A stretch of DNA of 64,000 nucleotides from Triticum aestivum. Its lineage: Eukaryota; Streptophyta; Magnoliopsida; Poales; Poaceae. Both the position numbers and the translations under genes were made by a program. Positions 1 through 11,338 of this stretch are shown piece by piece (the first letter of the stretch is position 1; each line of letters opens with the position of its first letter). The stretch spans positions 315,211,077 through 315,275,076 of the forward strand of contig NC_057813.1 in NCBI RefSeq assembly GCF_018294505.1. The letters run 5' to 3'. The notes under the pieces are model-generated. The model was not told the origin of the DNA and did no database searches. It saw only the letters and a program-made list of their open reading frames with translations.

Positions 1-2437
1 ATTCTTCTCTTGTCGATTTTTGCCTACTACTACGAGGCGCATATTGGGGTGATGCCGTCCGTGGCTCTGCTGCGCCACTTCTTCCTCCTCCGAACCAACA
101 TCAACCACACCTCGGCGTGCACCAATCTCGTCGTGTACCACAAGGCCAACGCAATCTCGAAGGCCGGGAAGAGGGCCGACGGCTTCCGGAGTAAGTGTGT
201 CATGATGGATGCCAAGTGTGTCCACACCCCCGGTTGGCGCTACCAACGGAGATGCCCCAATCTGACGAAGGGTGGTCTCACACGAAGCTCACCGACAATC
301 TGGCGACGTTGGTGCTGGAGAGGATGAACGCCGACCTAAAGCCAGTCAATGCGAAGGCGGCGAAGCTAATGGGGGCCGCACTCCTGAGGGAGTTCTTGAT
401 GCAGCAGGTGGCTCTGCTTCAGGCGTGCTCGCGCCCCTTATGGATGCTTGGGGGTGCAGACGACAAGCTTCGCCTGAATTCAGTGGCTCTGGCTGGTGAG
501 GAGCTGGCCGCAGCTCTCCACCTCTTGGTCGGGGATGACCAGGAGTATTCGCCGAGTGCCCCCGTCCCCTTGTTCCTCCGTAAGGACAGGGCGTAGGTGG
601 TGGCTGCTATGCCCACATTTTATAGGCGGGGCCTAGTGCCTCCGGTGTCCCTTGTGGTCCGGGGGACGACGGCGCCGGTGGACGTGTCTTCGGGTGACTC
701 CCGAAGAGGAGGAGGAGAGGAGTAAGACGAGGAGCGCGACTCGGAGTCGACTCCCGAGGGGACGGGGGAGACTTCCCCCTCACGCAGGGCCGACATCCTC
801 CGCTCCTTGCCAGATGACGACGAGGCCGACGCCACCCAAGAGAAGGAGGATCCGCCCACGATCCTGACGAAGGGCAGGTCGGTGCTAATCTCCCGACAGG
901 CTGCTTCTGCCCGAGCGCCACCTGGAGCCGCCTCCAGTCCTTCTACTGCACCTTCTTCTGCTCCTGGACCCCTTGCGGCTGCGCCCCGAGCCGCGAGGCT
1001 CTCGGGCTTCATGCTCAGCAAGAGGAAGGTGGACTACACCGCGGTAGACCAGTAAGTGTCCGTGCTCCATCTTGTTCTTGAGTATGCCGTTGGTCCTCGA
1101 CGTTCACCATCGATTGGTTAGGCCGCCGTCGGCGGCGATGAAGAGGAAGGAGGACGTGGTGACGCCGTTTGGGGCTGATCCATCTGCCACGTCCGCACCT
1201 CCTTCTGTGGGGAGGGGAGGCGACAGCGTTCGCACCTTCCCTGCCCGGTCATCCACACGAGGGCCAGGAGGGCATCCTCATGAAGAGTCAGCCCCCATGG
1301 CCCCGCTAGCTCTGGAGGTGCCGCTACTCGACGCTGCTGACGAGGTACCCGAGGCTCAGGAGCCCCCAGTCTCCCAAGCCATGGCTATGCTGTCGCCTCC
1401 TCCCTCCATTGCGCCATTGGTTCCAGGTCCTTCTGCCTCCCCCGATGTCTTGGAGCATGCCCTTTTCGAGATGGCCCAGCTACGAGAAGACCTCCAGGGC
1501 GCCGACTCCCATCCGGTAGCCGGGCGTCTGGCGGTGGTTTTCGGCTGGCTTCACTCTGATGCCTCTGTCCGAGCAGCACTGATGAGGGTTGCGGCAGCCT
1601 CTGAGGAGGAGAAGCGGGATGCTACTCAAACCGCAGCCGCTCGTGAGGCAGCGCTGAAGGACGTCGTGGCCTCCCAGGACTGCTGCAAGGCACTGGAGGC
1701 CGAGCTGAAGGATTTGCATGACAAGCACACCGAAGAAGCTCGTGACCGCCAGGCGGAGGAGGCGAGGATGAAGGCTCGGGAGGATGCCGTCTGGGGCCGC
1801 GATGCCGATCTAGCGCGGTTGGCGGAGGAGTAGGCCACTAAGCGCGGCCGGCTGGAAGAGCTGGAGCAGAAGGTGAGGGCGGAGAAGGCCGAGCTCAATG
1901 CCAAGGTGAAGGTCCTAGCCGAGGACCGCGTGGACTTCGCGCTCCTCGAGGAGAGATCTCGCGCAACGCTGAAGGCACTCTATGACAAGGGCCTGGAGAA
2001 GCCGCTGACCACCGACGAGGACGGCCCCGCCTAGCTGCTTCCTTACTTGGTCGAGGCGCTTGAGGAAGTCGTGAGCAGCATAGGCCCCATGGTAGAGGAA
2101 GAAACTCGCGTCCTTTCTTCTGCTGCACTGACGCGCGTCTTTAGCCACCTCCACCTTCGTGACCCTGACGCCAATCTTGAGGAGATGTTGGAGCCTATGA
2201 ACGGTGAGTGCTACACCGCTGCTGCTGAAGCCATGAAGGGCCAGGTGGAGGCCTTGTTGAAGGATTTCCACGCCTTCGATCCTGCGCCCTGGCAGGCAGC
2301 ACTGCTGATCCTGCGGCCTCGGGCGGTGGTACAGGTGAAGGCGATACCACCACAGGGGTGGAGTCCCTGGCGGGCGACGACGGTGTCCAAGGATGACTTA
2401 CTTGCGGCTTCTTTCCTGCTTAGTCCCTGCACTGTGC
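1..2437 (+). pseudogene. Antisense accessory ORF of E1: 'putative gypsy-type transposon' domain plus coiled coil
   Basis: The first 600 bases, across a frameshift near 220-240, read like the plant retrotransposon domain catalogued as 'putative gypsy type transposon' (PF04195 type), including a KANAISKAGKRADGF stretch. A Ser/Pro/Glu-rich linker follows. From about 1480 to 2000 comes an Ala/Glu/Lys/Arg-rich region with heptad-like spacing that looks like a coiled coil, then a helical tail to 2437. In-frame stops at 594, 1831 and 2032 and at least one frameshift break it. A donor-like CAGTAAGTG near 1049-1057 and an acceptor-like TTAG near 1119 suggest an intron. The N-terminus lies outside the window. 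The role is unknown; such ORFs occur near the 3' end of Tat elements, opposite to gag-pol. Confidence 0.6.
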
Positions 2438-2543
2438 ACCATGCCTCATGGAGGCGTTTAAACTTGCGTCTGGTATTGTGAAGACAATTATGGTTTGTAA
2501 TATTTGCTTCGAGATTTTGCAGTTTCCTTCCTATTTGCTTTAC

Positions 2544-3560
2544 GTTCTACGTCGGCAGGGCCCGGCCCCGTACATACCTCAGCCGCCATTGGCCCCGACC
2601 GGATCACGAGGACGGGACCAAGGAGTGAGGGGCTACGTGACCAGTTAGGCTCCTGAGTCGCGATGCTCTGGAGTCCCCCTTGACGCGCAAACAACTTGTA
2701 GGAAGGGAACATAGGAGTAGATTTAGCGTTCTACGTCGGCAGAGCCCGGCCCCGCGCATATCTCAACCGCCGTTGGCCCCAACCGGATCACCAGGATGGG
2801 ACCAAGGAGTGAGGGGCTACGTGACCAGTTAGGCTCCTGAGTCGCGATGTTCAGGAGTCCCCCTTGACGTTCAAATGACCTTCATACCTTGGCTCCGCTC
2901 GGGGAGGGGCATGCGACGACCAGGTCTGGAGGACCTGGCTGGGTGGCGTACGCTCGGGTGTGACCCGGGCGCATCCCCCGTGCCCAGCCCCCTCACGCGA
3001 CGCTCCGGAGGGGAGGTGTTGCGATGAGGCCAGACACTGAGCTCTGGGGCTCCATGAGGTTGATACGGCCATGGGGCCTCCCTCAGTTGTTTATCACTAG
3101 CGCGGAGCATAGCACTTCCATATGTGTATGGGCATAGCCACTCCTCGGCAGTGTCGTCTGCCAACGCAGAGCATGGTGCTTCCACTAATGCGTGGGAGGG
3201 GGCTACCGCTGAGGAGAGCCCCCAGGGCGTGTACAGCCCCGCCCTGACACGTGGCTTGCACGGCAGGACTAGACGAGGCGTATCTGGGCACTCGTGAGCC
3301 AACACGAGACTCATGAGGCCCTACCTCAAGGCGGGTTGCGCCTGGTCTTGGGTCTTTGACAACTGTGTGTTCCTGCAAGATAGTTAGGTATAAATGCTCT
3401 ACGTCCTTATGTCCCGGCCCTCGAGCGAGCTTAGCCGCCACTGGTATGCCAAGTTGCGATGTCATGGTCAAGGCCAGGGGGTGAGGGCTGGAGATCTAGT
3501 AAGAGCTCTTGAGTCGTGATGCTCAGGAGCCACCCTTTTAACGTGCAAGCAAATTGCATG
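2544..3560 (+). repeat. Tandem repeat, about 184 bp period, two adjacent copies and a diverged third
   Basis: Copy 1 starts at 2544 and copy 2 at 2728. Both begin GTTCTACGTCGGCAG and run in parallel through the 'GGGACCAAGGAGTGAGGGGC' block and a 'CTGAGTCGCGATG' block. A more diverged copy starts near 3397 (CTCTACGTCC...) and keeps the GGGGTGAGGGCT and GAGTCGTGATGCTCAGGAG blocks. The location is the element's 3' untranslated region, where Tat-lineage elements are known to form tandem repeats. Confidence 0.8.
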
Positions 3561-3657
3561 AGAGAGGGACCGACCCATGGTAGGTGGCAATCAAGCAGGT
3601 GATAATCACAAGTAGATTAGGCATGAAAGGCAAATCATCTTAGGTAAATGCAGAATG

Positions 3658-3835
3658 GATACATGCCACTGGGTCAGACCCAAGCGGCTTGGGGATGATG
3701 CAGCCCGAGGGGAGCCCCCATCAAGGTAAGCTAAAGGCATAAACAGAGATACATGCCACAGGGACGGACCCATGTTGCCTGAGAATGACGCAGCCCTGAG
3801 GGCGCTCCCAACTGAAATGAACTTGGGAGATGTCA
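3658..3835 (+). repeat. Tandem repeat, about 90 bp period, two copies
   Basis: GATACATGCCAC occurs at 3658 and 3748. Each is followed by a GGGTCAGACCC or GGGACGGACCC block and a GATGCAGCCC or GACGCAGCCC block. Divergence between copies is moderate. Confidence 0.65.
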
Positions 3836-3897
3836 CCTAATTCCGTTGTAGAGGGAGTGTTGGCGCAGCTAAAGATGCGCAATGAAGGGGCCGACCC

Positions 3898-4410
3898 TCA
3901 CGAGCCACCGGGGCCCTGAGCCTCAGGAGGCCCTAGGGGTGCAGGTGGTTCCTTGAGGACCGTCTCCATCTCTGCTAGGACCGTGTGGTGCCTGGCCTCC
4001 TGAGCCGCCAGGATGCTCTGCAGGTGACGCTGGTCGGTGGTAGCCGCGTTTGGCAGGCTGAAAGGCATGCGAACGTAGCTGTGCAGCGGACCCTTGCAGC
4101 ATCCCACGTGCGAAGGCTAGAAGCGCTCCTGAGATGTGGCTCGGTTGAGCCCTGGGATGTGGATGCAGACGCGCTGCCCACCATCCTCGCCTGGATGGGG
4201 AGCCGCGTCGGGCGAGCGGCGGTCGCCGCGCACGGCCCTCGCTTCCTGAAGCTCCTGAGTGGTCTTGGCGATGAACTCCTGAACGTTGGGCTTTCCACGT
4301 CCTATGGCTTCCTGAGGGAAACGTGCCGTGAAGCACGCCTCCAAGTGGTGCCCGAGCGCCTCCCCCGTGATGTTGGCAAGGTCTGAGGCCCTCCAGAAGA
4401 GAGCCCCCAA
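3898..4410 (-). pseudogene. Unrecognised open stretch downstream of the E1 protease
   Basis: The minus strand stays largely open, with one stop near 4117. It encodes a segment starting ALFWRASDLANITGEALGHH and a helical, Gln/Glu/His-rich tail down to 3898. It lies exactly where reverse transcriptase should follow the protease linker, but shows none of the RT motifs (no LPRID-type block, no MPFGL, no YVDD). It may be filler sequence acquired when pol was lost, or a decayed accessory protein. I do not recognise it. Confidence 0.3.
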
Positions 4411-4443
4411 GCCCCGCCCGAGGAGGGCGCCGGGCGCGCCTTC

Positions 4444-5197
4444 CTATGCGATGGAAGGAGGCGCCCTAGGCACGGGCGCTGATCCTGACGCGGCACCACC
4501 CGAGATGCCGACCTCCTGGGGCCTTGTGCAGAGCGGTTGCTTCTTCTTCTTCTTGGGGATGGCCTCAGGAGGGTTCTCTCCCTTGCTGTCCGGGTCCTCA
4601 ATTGCTGCAGCTTGGAAGGCACGCTCGAGGGAGCACACCGCATCTCTCTCTTCACAGGGGACCATGATGATTCCGCTGCTTCCTGGCATCTTGAGGATGT
4701 TGTAGCCATGGTGGGTCACTGCCATGAACTTGGCCAGGGCTGGATACCCGAGGATGGCGTTGTACGATAGGTGGATGTGGGCGACATCAAAATTGATGAG
4801 CTCGATGCGGTAGTTGTCGCGCTGTCCGAAGGTGACAGGGAGGCAGACCTGCCCTATCAGGGTGGTGGAATCGTCAGTAACTCCTGAGAAAGGCTTGGTA
4901 GGCTCGAGCTAATCGGATGGCACTTAAAGGTTGTCGAACAACTCAACAGCCAGGACGTTAAGCCCTGCGCCGCCGTTGATGAGGGTCTTGGTGACTTGCA
5001 CGTTGCTGATGGGAACAGGGCATCGGGAGAACACCGGCAGTAGCCACGCACTTGAGTTGATCTGCCGAGCTGAAGGTGATGGCGCACTTGGACCACCTGA
5101 GCGGGCGTGTGGCCTCCTTCCTGGGGAGGACTGCGTTCACCTCGCGAGCAAACAGCTTGAAGATACGCTGAGAGGCTGGGGCCTGAGCTCCGCCCAA
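4444..5197 (-). pseudogene. E1 aspartic protease region and protease-RT linker
   Basis: Read leftward from 5197, the sequence resembles the retropepsin region of plant Ty3/gypsy polyproteins. It starts with an LRWSKCAITFSSADQ segment; the active-site block follows near 4950-4990, and the linker block AVTHHGYNILKMPGSSGI near 4720-4665 precedes a lysine run (PKKKKKQ). The active-site triplet at 4975-4977 reads Asn (AAC on the minus strand), giving N-G-G where relatives have D-G-G, as G0 does at 19762. This change would abolish catalysis. Several frameshifts interrupt the frame. Normally this enzyme cuts the Gag-Pol polyprotein inside the virus-like particle. Confidence 0.65.
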
Positions 5198-5199
5198 GA

Positions 5200-7004
5200 T
5201 GCAAGCGATAGCACGTGGCTCCTGGAAGCCCCCAGCCCCCTCGTCCTGATGATGGTCGTCATTCCTTCTTGGCAGCGGCGGCAGCGGAGGAAGGCCTACG
5301 TTACCCTGCAGGCGGTCCTCGCGAGGCTGATCCCTCCAAGCGCCCTCATGAGGCTGGTCCCTCCAGGCACCCTCGCGAGGCTAGTCCTGCCATCGATCCT
5401 CAGGAGGTCGATCACACCACTATTGGCGAGGGCCACGGTCGTCCCATTGTCCTCCGCCACATCTTCCTCCTCGGCCATAGCCTCGGTCATTGCGCTTGGG
5501 GCGTCGACCGAAGCGTCCTTCTTGAACGGCCCTGAGCTCCTGGCAATCGTTGGTATTGTGGGTGTGGAGGTTGTGGTAGGCGCAGAATGGTCGGCTGCCC
5601 TTGGACGACTCCGGCTAGTCCCTGCCGCGCTTCGTGTCTGGCTCCGCCGCGAGCACGGCTACTCCCTTGCGCTTCACGTCTTTGGCCTTGGTCTTCTTTT
5701 CTTCTGGGTCGGCAGCTAGGAGCTCGAGGAGGGAGAGGCGTCCCTCCTTAGCTCTTGCGCACTTGGTCGCCAGGTTGAACAGCTCCAGGGATGTGCACAA
5801 CTCCTCGTGGATGGCGAGCTCCTCATTCATCTTGACGTCACGGATGCCATCAGACAATGCTGAGATGATGGCCTCGTCCATCACCTTGGGGATCTTGAGG
5901 TGGCCGCTGTTGAAGCGCTGGATGTATTTCTGCAGGTTCTCCCCGGGCTGCTGCTTGATGCAGCACAGGTCACCCGCGGCCGGGGGGCGATAACGAGTGC
6001 CCTGGAAGTTGGCGATGAAGCGGCTGCGCATCTCGACCTAGGAGGAGATCGAGCCGGGAGGCAGGTTCAGGAGCCACGAGCAGGCACCGTCCTTGAGCGC
6101 CATGGGAAACCAATTCGCCATGACTTTCTCGTCTCCGTTGGCCGCCTCGATGCTCAGCTCGTAGAGCTGCAAGAACTCCGTGGGGTCGAGGGTGCCGTCA
6201 TAGCGAGGAGGCAGGTCCGGCTTGAACGTGCCCGGCCAGGCGATGCTACGCAGCTCGGGGTGAAGGCGTGGTGGGCTGCTGTGGTCAGCTGGGCCCTTTG
6301 CTGACGTGGAGCTTGCTCTTGATGGTACCCGCGCACCGCTGCCATGGGCAGCACGCGGTCTTGTCGCGGTGGTGCAGGGAGCATGGTGGCGCCTTCTTGA
6401 GGCCGAAGGACTTCTTGACAGCTTCCTTCTTCTCGTGCGGGCGCCGGACGCGATGGGTCGAGTTCAGGGGCCATACGCCTTGGCACCAGGGCACCGTCTT
6501 GGGGCAAAGGCGATGGAGGCGCTCCATGACCCACATCGCCCATAACTGGTGGAGGGCGAGGCAGCGAAAGGGACGGCGCAGGAGAGCCCCCTGTGGCGCT
6601 GACAAGCTCGGTGATGCGAGAGAGCCATTCCTCGTAGAGGTCATCGATGGGGCGGTAACGCAGGAGCTCACGTGCCATAAGCAGTGCGTCATGCGCGTCC
6701 ATGGGGGCGCGACGAGCATGGGACGACGAACCGGCCGGGGTCAGCGACAGAGTGGCGATGCGGCCATCCCGCCGCACCGAGGGGTGCAGCGATGATGCTT
6801 GCTGCTCGTTCCCCGCCGGGCCGGTGGCAGCGTTGGCGGCAGGCGACGAAGAACAATGGGGAGGTCCGCCGACAGGAGACATCTGGGCGACATGAGCGGC
6901 GAGAGCGGCCCTGCGCTCGGCGGGCGTCAGACATGTATGTGACGAAGCGATGGGACGCGGATCAGCGGAAGCAAGACTTCGGCTCACCCCTACCTGGCGC
7001 GCCA
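5200..7004 (-). pseudogene. E1 gag (capsid/nucleocapsid)
   Basis: The frame is open from the primer binding site leftward. The true start is unclear: the first in-frame ATG lies well inside the open stretch. A Pro/Ala/Ser-rich N-terminal part ends in a frameshift near 6200. The best-preserved piece (6031-5615, 138 codons) carries the retrotransposon gag core, with the family-typical QQPGENLQKYIQRFN block. A zinc-knuckle-like CX2HX4HX4C segment (CAYHNLHTHNTNDC) lies near 5590-5535. A tandem EGAWRDQP repeat follows at about 5420-5320. Gag would form the cytoplasmic particle that packages the RNA. Stops and frameshifts make this copy inactive. Confidence 0.75.
6987..7004 (-). promoter_or_regulatory. 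Primer binding site of E1
   Basis: On the minus strand, the LTR end CCGACA is followed by two T residues and then TGGCGCGCCAGGTAGGGG. The TGG start, matching a tRNA 3' CCA end, and the position are as expected for minus-strand DNA priming. I did not assign the tRNA. Confidence 0.7.
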
Positions 7005-7006
7005 AA

Positions 7007-7892
7007 TGTCGGATTTAGGGTTCCGGCAAAACCCTTGAGGTTCAAACACTAGGGTGCGCACGAAGATTTCCTCCTACCGAATCTTGCTCTCAGCCTCGCC
7101 GTGATCTCTAAGCTTAGCTCGATGAACTCACAACACAAGAGACACAAGATTTATACAGGTTCGGGCCACCGTTGTGGTGTAATACCCAACTCCTGTGTGG
7201 TGGTGGTGGATTGCCTCTTGGGCTGGTGATGAACAGTACAAGGGAAGAACAGCCTCCTGAGGAGAGGTGTTCTTGTGCTTGGTGGGTTGCTCGGGGAGGA
7301 ATCAATCGATCCCTTTCTACTGTGGTAGCTAGTCCTATTTATAGAGGGCATGGTCCTCTCCCCAAATATTGAGTGGGAAGGGATCCAACAACGGCCAGTT
7401 TGAAAGGGGACAACTAGTACAAGCTATCCTGACTAAAGGTGGTCTACGCCTATCAAAGGCGCTGGTGGTGACGCCGTCTTGGGCTCCACGATGACCTCTG
7501 TCCTGCCGTCCTGCTGGTCTTGGTCTTGTTGCACTGATATGGAAACCTTTGCCTGATGCCTCGGTACTCCGCGCCTGCGCTTCCCCCCTTAGCACCAAAG
7601 GGGAAACAAGGACAGTGCGCGTGCTGGCGCCCGCCTGGCCTTGGTCGTCATGGCTTGCGTCACGGGAACCTCGCAAGGTACCCCCTTGCCTTGATCTCTC
7701 CGCCTCCTCGCGAGCCTGCCTGGTGAGGCTACTCCCGAGGAGGCCTCGTGTCGTCCGCCTCGTGAGGCTTGGCCCCCCGCGAGGGTATTGATTGTTGGTT
7801 GATGAAGACGGGCCGTACTGGGCCACTGGCGGAGCCACGCCGTGGGCCGCAGGCAGGCAAGTCTGGGGACCCCCGTTCCCATAACACCGACA
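7007..7892 (-). repeat. 5' LTR of E1 (886 bp)
   Basis: Both edges are exact: plus-strand TGTCGG at 7007 and CCGACA ending at 7892 form a 6-bp terminal inverted repeat. It is followed on the minus strand by the PBS and gag, so this is the 5' LTR. It is inserted directly after the YVDD block of the G0 reverse transcriptase. Confidence 0.9.
7334..7345 (-). promoter_or_regulatory. TATA box in the E1 5' LTR
   Basis: The minus strand reads CTCTATAAATAGG, a strong plant TATA box. It lies about 550 bp into the LTR, a suitable place for the U3/R boundary of the element's own transcript. Confidence 0.7.
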
Positions 7893-8638
7893 GATTTAAC
7901 AACAATATCATCCACATAAGCATGCACGTTACACCCAATTTGACTGTGAAAGCAATTCTGAACATAGCATTGATAAGTTGCCTAGGCACTCTTGAGCCCA
8001 AAAGGCATAGAGACATAGCAGAAAGCTCCAAAAGATGTGATGAAAGTCATCTTCTCTTGGTCTTTAACTCCCATTTTGATCTGATGATAACCATGATAAG
8101 AATCAAGGAAACATAAACTCTCCCAACCCGTCGTAGCATCAATAATCTGGTCAATGCGAGGGAGAGCAAATCGGTCAGCTGGACAAGCCTTGTTAAGATC
8201 AATGTAATCAACACACATACGCCAGGTGCCGTTTTTCTTAAGTACCAACACTGGGTTAGCCAACCACTCAGGGTGAAAGACTTCAATGATGAACCCAGCT
8301 GCCAAGAGCCGGGCCACCTCTTCTCCAATAGCCTTACACCGCTCCTCATTGAAACGACGAAGGAACTGTTGGACTGGCTTAAATTTAGGACCAACATTAA
8401 GAGTGTGCTCAGCGAATTCTCTTGGTACACCCGGCATGTCAGAAGGTTTCCATGCAAAGATGTCCCGATTCTCATGGATGAACTCAATGAGCATGCTTTC
8501 CTATTTAGGATCCATGTTAGCCCCTATTGTGAACTGCCGAGGTGAGTCGCCAGGGACAAAGTCAACCTGCTTAGTATCATCAGCCGATTAAACTTCAATA
8601 AAGGGTCTTGCTCTGTGGTAGGCTTCTTCAAAGGGGTC
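7893..8638 (-). pseudogene. G0 reverse transcriptase, N-terminal part, cut by E1 and E2
   Basis: The minus strand encodes the start of a Ty3/gypsy RT domain of the Tat type. The longest piece (8494-7982) contains the LLAAGFIIEVFHPEWLANPV block, CVDYIDLNKACPADRFALPR, and a C-terminal MPFGLKSA. After a frameshift, the catalytic block YVDDIVVKS appears at about 7918-7893, immediately before the E1 LTR. Upstream (right), the frame continues to 8638, where E2 is inserted. The upstream protein continues beyond E2 at 19315. RT would copy the element's RNA into DNA. The remainder (RNase H, integrase, 3' LTR) must lie left of the window. Confidence 0.85.
8634..8638. repeat. Left target-site duplication of E2
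   Basis: GGGTC abuts the 5' LTR start. The partner right of the 3' LTR (19315-19319) reads GGGAC, one mismatch in five. Confidence 0.7.
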
Positions 8639-10095
8639 TGATACATCCATTTTGCATCATGTTTACTTACTATTATTTATGTTGTTTTATTGCATAATAA
8701 TGATTTTTGGAGTAATTCTAATGCCTTTTCTGTCATAATATGCAAAGGTATACACAAAAAGGGGAGAATTCTGGCAGCTGGAAATCTGGACCTAAAAAAG
8801 CTACATCAGGCTACCTATTCTGCACAACTCCAAATGAGCTGAAACTTTTTACGGAATAAATAAGAATTTTTGGAGTCAATAAGTACCAGAGGGGGCCCAC
8901 CACGTGAGCACAACCCACCTAGGCGGTGCACCCAGGTGGGTTGTGCTCACCCAGGCCCACCTCCGGTGCCCCTCTTCTAGTACATAAGTCATTTTGACCT
9001 AGAAAATAAAATAAAAGAATGACTTTCGGGACGAAGCGCCGCCATCTCAGGAGGAACCTGGGCAGGAGAGCTTCTGCCCTCCGGCGGAGCGATTCATCAT
9101 CATCACCAACAACTCTCCTATCTTGGGGAGAGCTATCACCATCAACATATTTAACAGCACCAACTCCTCTCAAACCCTAGTTCATCTCTTGTGTTTAATC
9201 TTTGTACCGGAACTATAGATTGGTGCTTGTGGGTGACTAGTAGTGTTGATTACCTCTTATAGTTTATTACTATATGGTTTATTTGGTGGACGATTATATG
9301 TTCAGATCCATTATGCTATTTAATACCCCTCTGATCTTGAGCATGATTATCATTTGTGAGTAGTTACTTTTGTTCTTGAGGTCACGGGAGAAATCATGTT
9401 GCAAGTAATCATGTGAACTTGATATGTGTTTGATATTTTGATGATATGTATGTTGTTATTCCCTTAGTGGTGTCATGTGAACGTCGACTACATGACACTT
9501 CACCATATTTGGGCCTAAGGGAATGCATTGTGGAGTAGTTATTAGATGATGGGTTGCTAGAGTGACAGAAGCTTAAACCCTAGTTTACGCATTATTTCGT
9601 AAGGGACCGATTGGATCAAAAAGTTTAATGTTATGGATAGAATTTATTCTTAATACTTTTCTCATGATTGGGGATGCTTGCGAGGGGGTTAATCATAAGT
9701 AGGAGGTTTGTTCAAGTAATAATAGCACCTAAGCGCTGGTGAACCCACATACCAAATTATCAAAGTAGCAAACACGAATTAAGCCAACATGATGAAAGTG
9801 ACTAGATGAAATTCCCGTGTACCCTCAAGAACACCTTGCTTATCATAAGATACTATTTTGGCCCGTCCTTTGCCTCAAAAGGATTGGGCTACCTTGCTGC
9901 ACTTTTGTTACTACTACGATTACTGGCTCGTTACAAAATATCTTGCTATCAAACTACTCTGGTACTTATAATTTCAGTACTTGCAGACATTACCTTGCTG
10001 AAAACCACTTGTCATTTCCTTCTGCTCCTCGTTGGGTTCGACACTCTTACTTACCGAAAAGGCTACAATTGATCCCATATACTTTTGGGTCATCG
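8639..10095 (+). repeat. 5' LTR of E2
   Basis: Starts TGATACATCCATTTTGCATC and ends at TCATCG, where the 3' LTR has TCATCA. It aligns along its whole length with 17811-19314, but lacks a block present in the 3' LTR near 18270-18312. It contains an imperfect copy of the hairpin described at 18085. Confidence 0.9.
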
Positions 10096-10106
10096 AGGCT
10101 ATTTTC

Positions 10107-10124
10107 TGGCGCCGTTACTGGGAA
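10107..10124 (+). promoter_or_regulatory. Primer binding site of E2
   Basis: TGGCGCCGTTACTGGGAA lies 11 bases after the LTR end. It is the form of PBS, related to a tRNA-Asp 3' end, that is typical of Athila elements. Confidence 0.8.
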
Positions 10125-10201
10125 GTCAAGCACTTTTGGTAAGTGGAAATTGGTAAGGAAACATTATTACTGCGTGCTGAAACTTACTGTCACTTGTTAC
10201 T

Positions 10202-11338
10202 ATGGAAAACAATCCTTTGAGGGGTTTGTTCGGGGTATCTTCACCTCGACCGGAACCACAATTAGTTACCCCTAAAGCTACTGCACCTATTGAGATATTG
10301 CATATGAAATTCATTTGGATATGGTAGAACAACTGCTAGCTAATCCTTATGCAGGAGATGGAACCAAACATCCAGATATGCACTTGATATATGTGGATGA
10401 AATTTGTGGATTATTTAATCTTGCAGGTTTGCCCGGAGATGAAGCTAAGAAGAAGGTTTTTCCCTTTATCTTTGAAGGGAAAGGCATTGACTTGGTATAG
10501 GCTATGCGACGATATTGGATCTTGGAACTGGAATCGGTTGAAATTGGAATTCCATCAAAAAATTATCCTATGCATCTAGTTCATCGTGGTCGGAATTATA
10601 TATATAATTTTTGGCCTCGTGAAGGAGAAAGAATCGCTCTATCTTGGGTGAGGCTTAAGTCAATGTTATATTCATGCCCCAATTATGAGCTCTCAAGAGA
10701 AATTATTATTCAAAATTTTGATGCTCCTCTTTCTCGTAATGATCAATCCATGCTCGATACTTCTTGTACTGGTTCTTTTATGAAGAAGACTATTGAATTC
10801 CGGTGGGATCTATTAGAAAGAATCAAATGCAACTCTAAAGATTGGGAACTCGACGAAGGTAAGAACCTACATTTGATTGTGTTAAATCTTTTATGAATAC
10901 CGATGCTTTTCAAAAGTTTAGCACTAAATATGGACTTGACTCTAAGATAGTAGCTTCCTTTTGTGAATCTTTTGCTAATCATGTTGATCTCCCTAAGGAG
11001 AAGTGGTTCAAATAGCACCCACCTATTAAATAAGAAATTAAAGAGCCGGTAAAATCTAAAGAAGAAACTATCATTTACAATGTTGATCCAATTGTTCCCA
11101 CTACTTACATTGAAAAACCACCTTTCCCTGTTAGGATGAAGGAACATGCTAAAGTTTCAATTGTGGTCAACAAAAGTTATATTAGAACACCTAAACCAGC
11201 TGAACAAATCAAAGTTGGACCTAGTGTTGCTATGGTTAAGGAAATCTTGGTCGATAATATTGATGGGAATGTTATTTACTTCTGTGTTGAAGCTGCTAGA
11301 ATTGCCAAACCCGATGAAAAAGATAAACATTGACCAGT
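10202..11338 (+). pseudogene. E2 gag
   Basis: ATG at 10202 opens MENNPLRGLFG, a start seen in Athila-type gag proteins. A frameshift follows after about 43 codons, then a stop at 10498 and further shifts. Recognisable pieces include HPDMHLIYVDEICGLFNLAG (about 10375-10435), a RNYIYNFWPREGERIALSW block (10590-10650) and ELSREIIIQNFDAPLSRNDQ (about 10687-10747). The C-terminal part runs to the protease near 11338. The protein would form the particle shell. At least three frameshifts or stops make it non-functional. Confidence 0.8.

Larger units (their letters stand above)
2438..3897. other. Non-coding 3' region of E1
   Basis: No credible coding sequence. It holds two sets of imperfect tandem repeats, with periods of about 184 and 90 bp, listed separately. 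Repeated phrases such as ACGTGACCAGTTAGGCTCCT and GATACATGCCAC show the periodicity. Confidence 0.6.
1..7892 (-). mobile_element. E1: Tat-like Ty3/gypsy LTR retrotransposon, 5' LTR to 3' region, cut by the window edge
   Basis: Read on the minus strand, the order is 5' LTR (7892-7007), primer binding site, gag, protease and linker, a non-coding stretch with tandem repeats, then an accessory ORF on the opposite strand. The LTR has matching termini, TGTCGG and CCGACA. No reverse transcriptase, RNase H or integrase is visible between the protease linker (about 4444) and the accessory ORF (2437), so the element would depend on enzymes from another element. An antisense accessory ORF and 3' UTR tandem repeats are known traits of the Tat lineage. 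It is inserted in the reverse transcriptase of G0; the right flank begins GATTT, and the left end and its target duplication lie outside the window. Confidence 0.75.
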
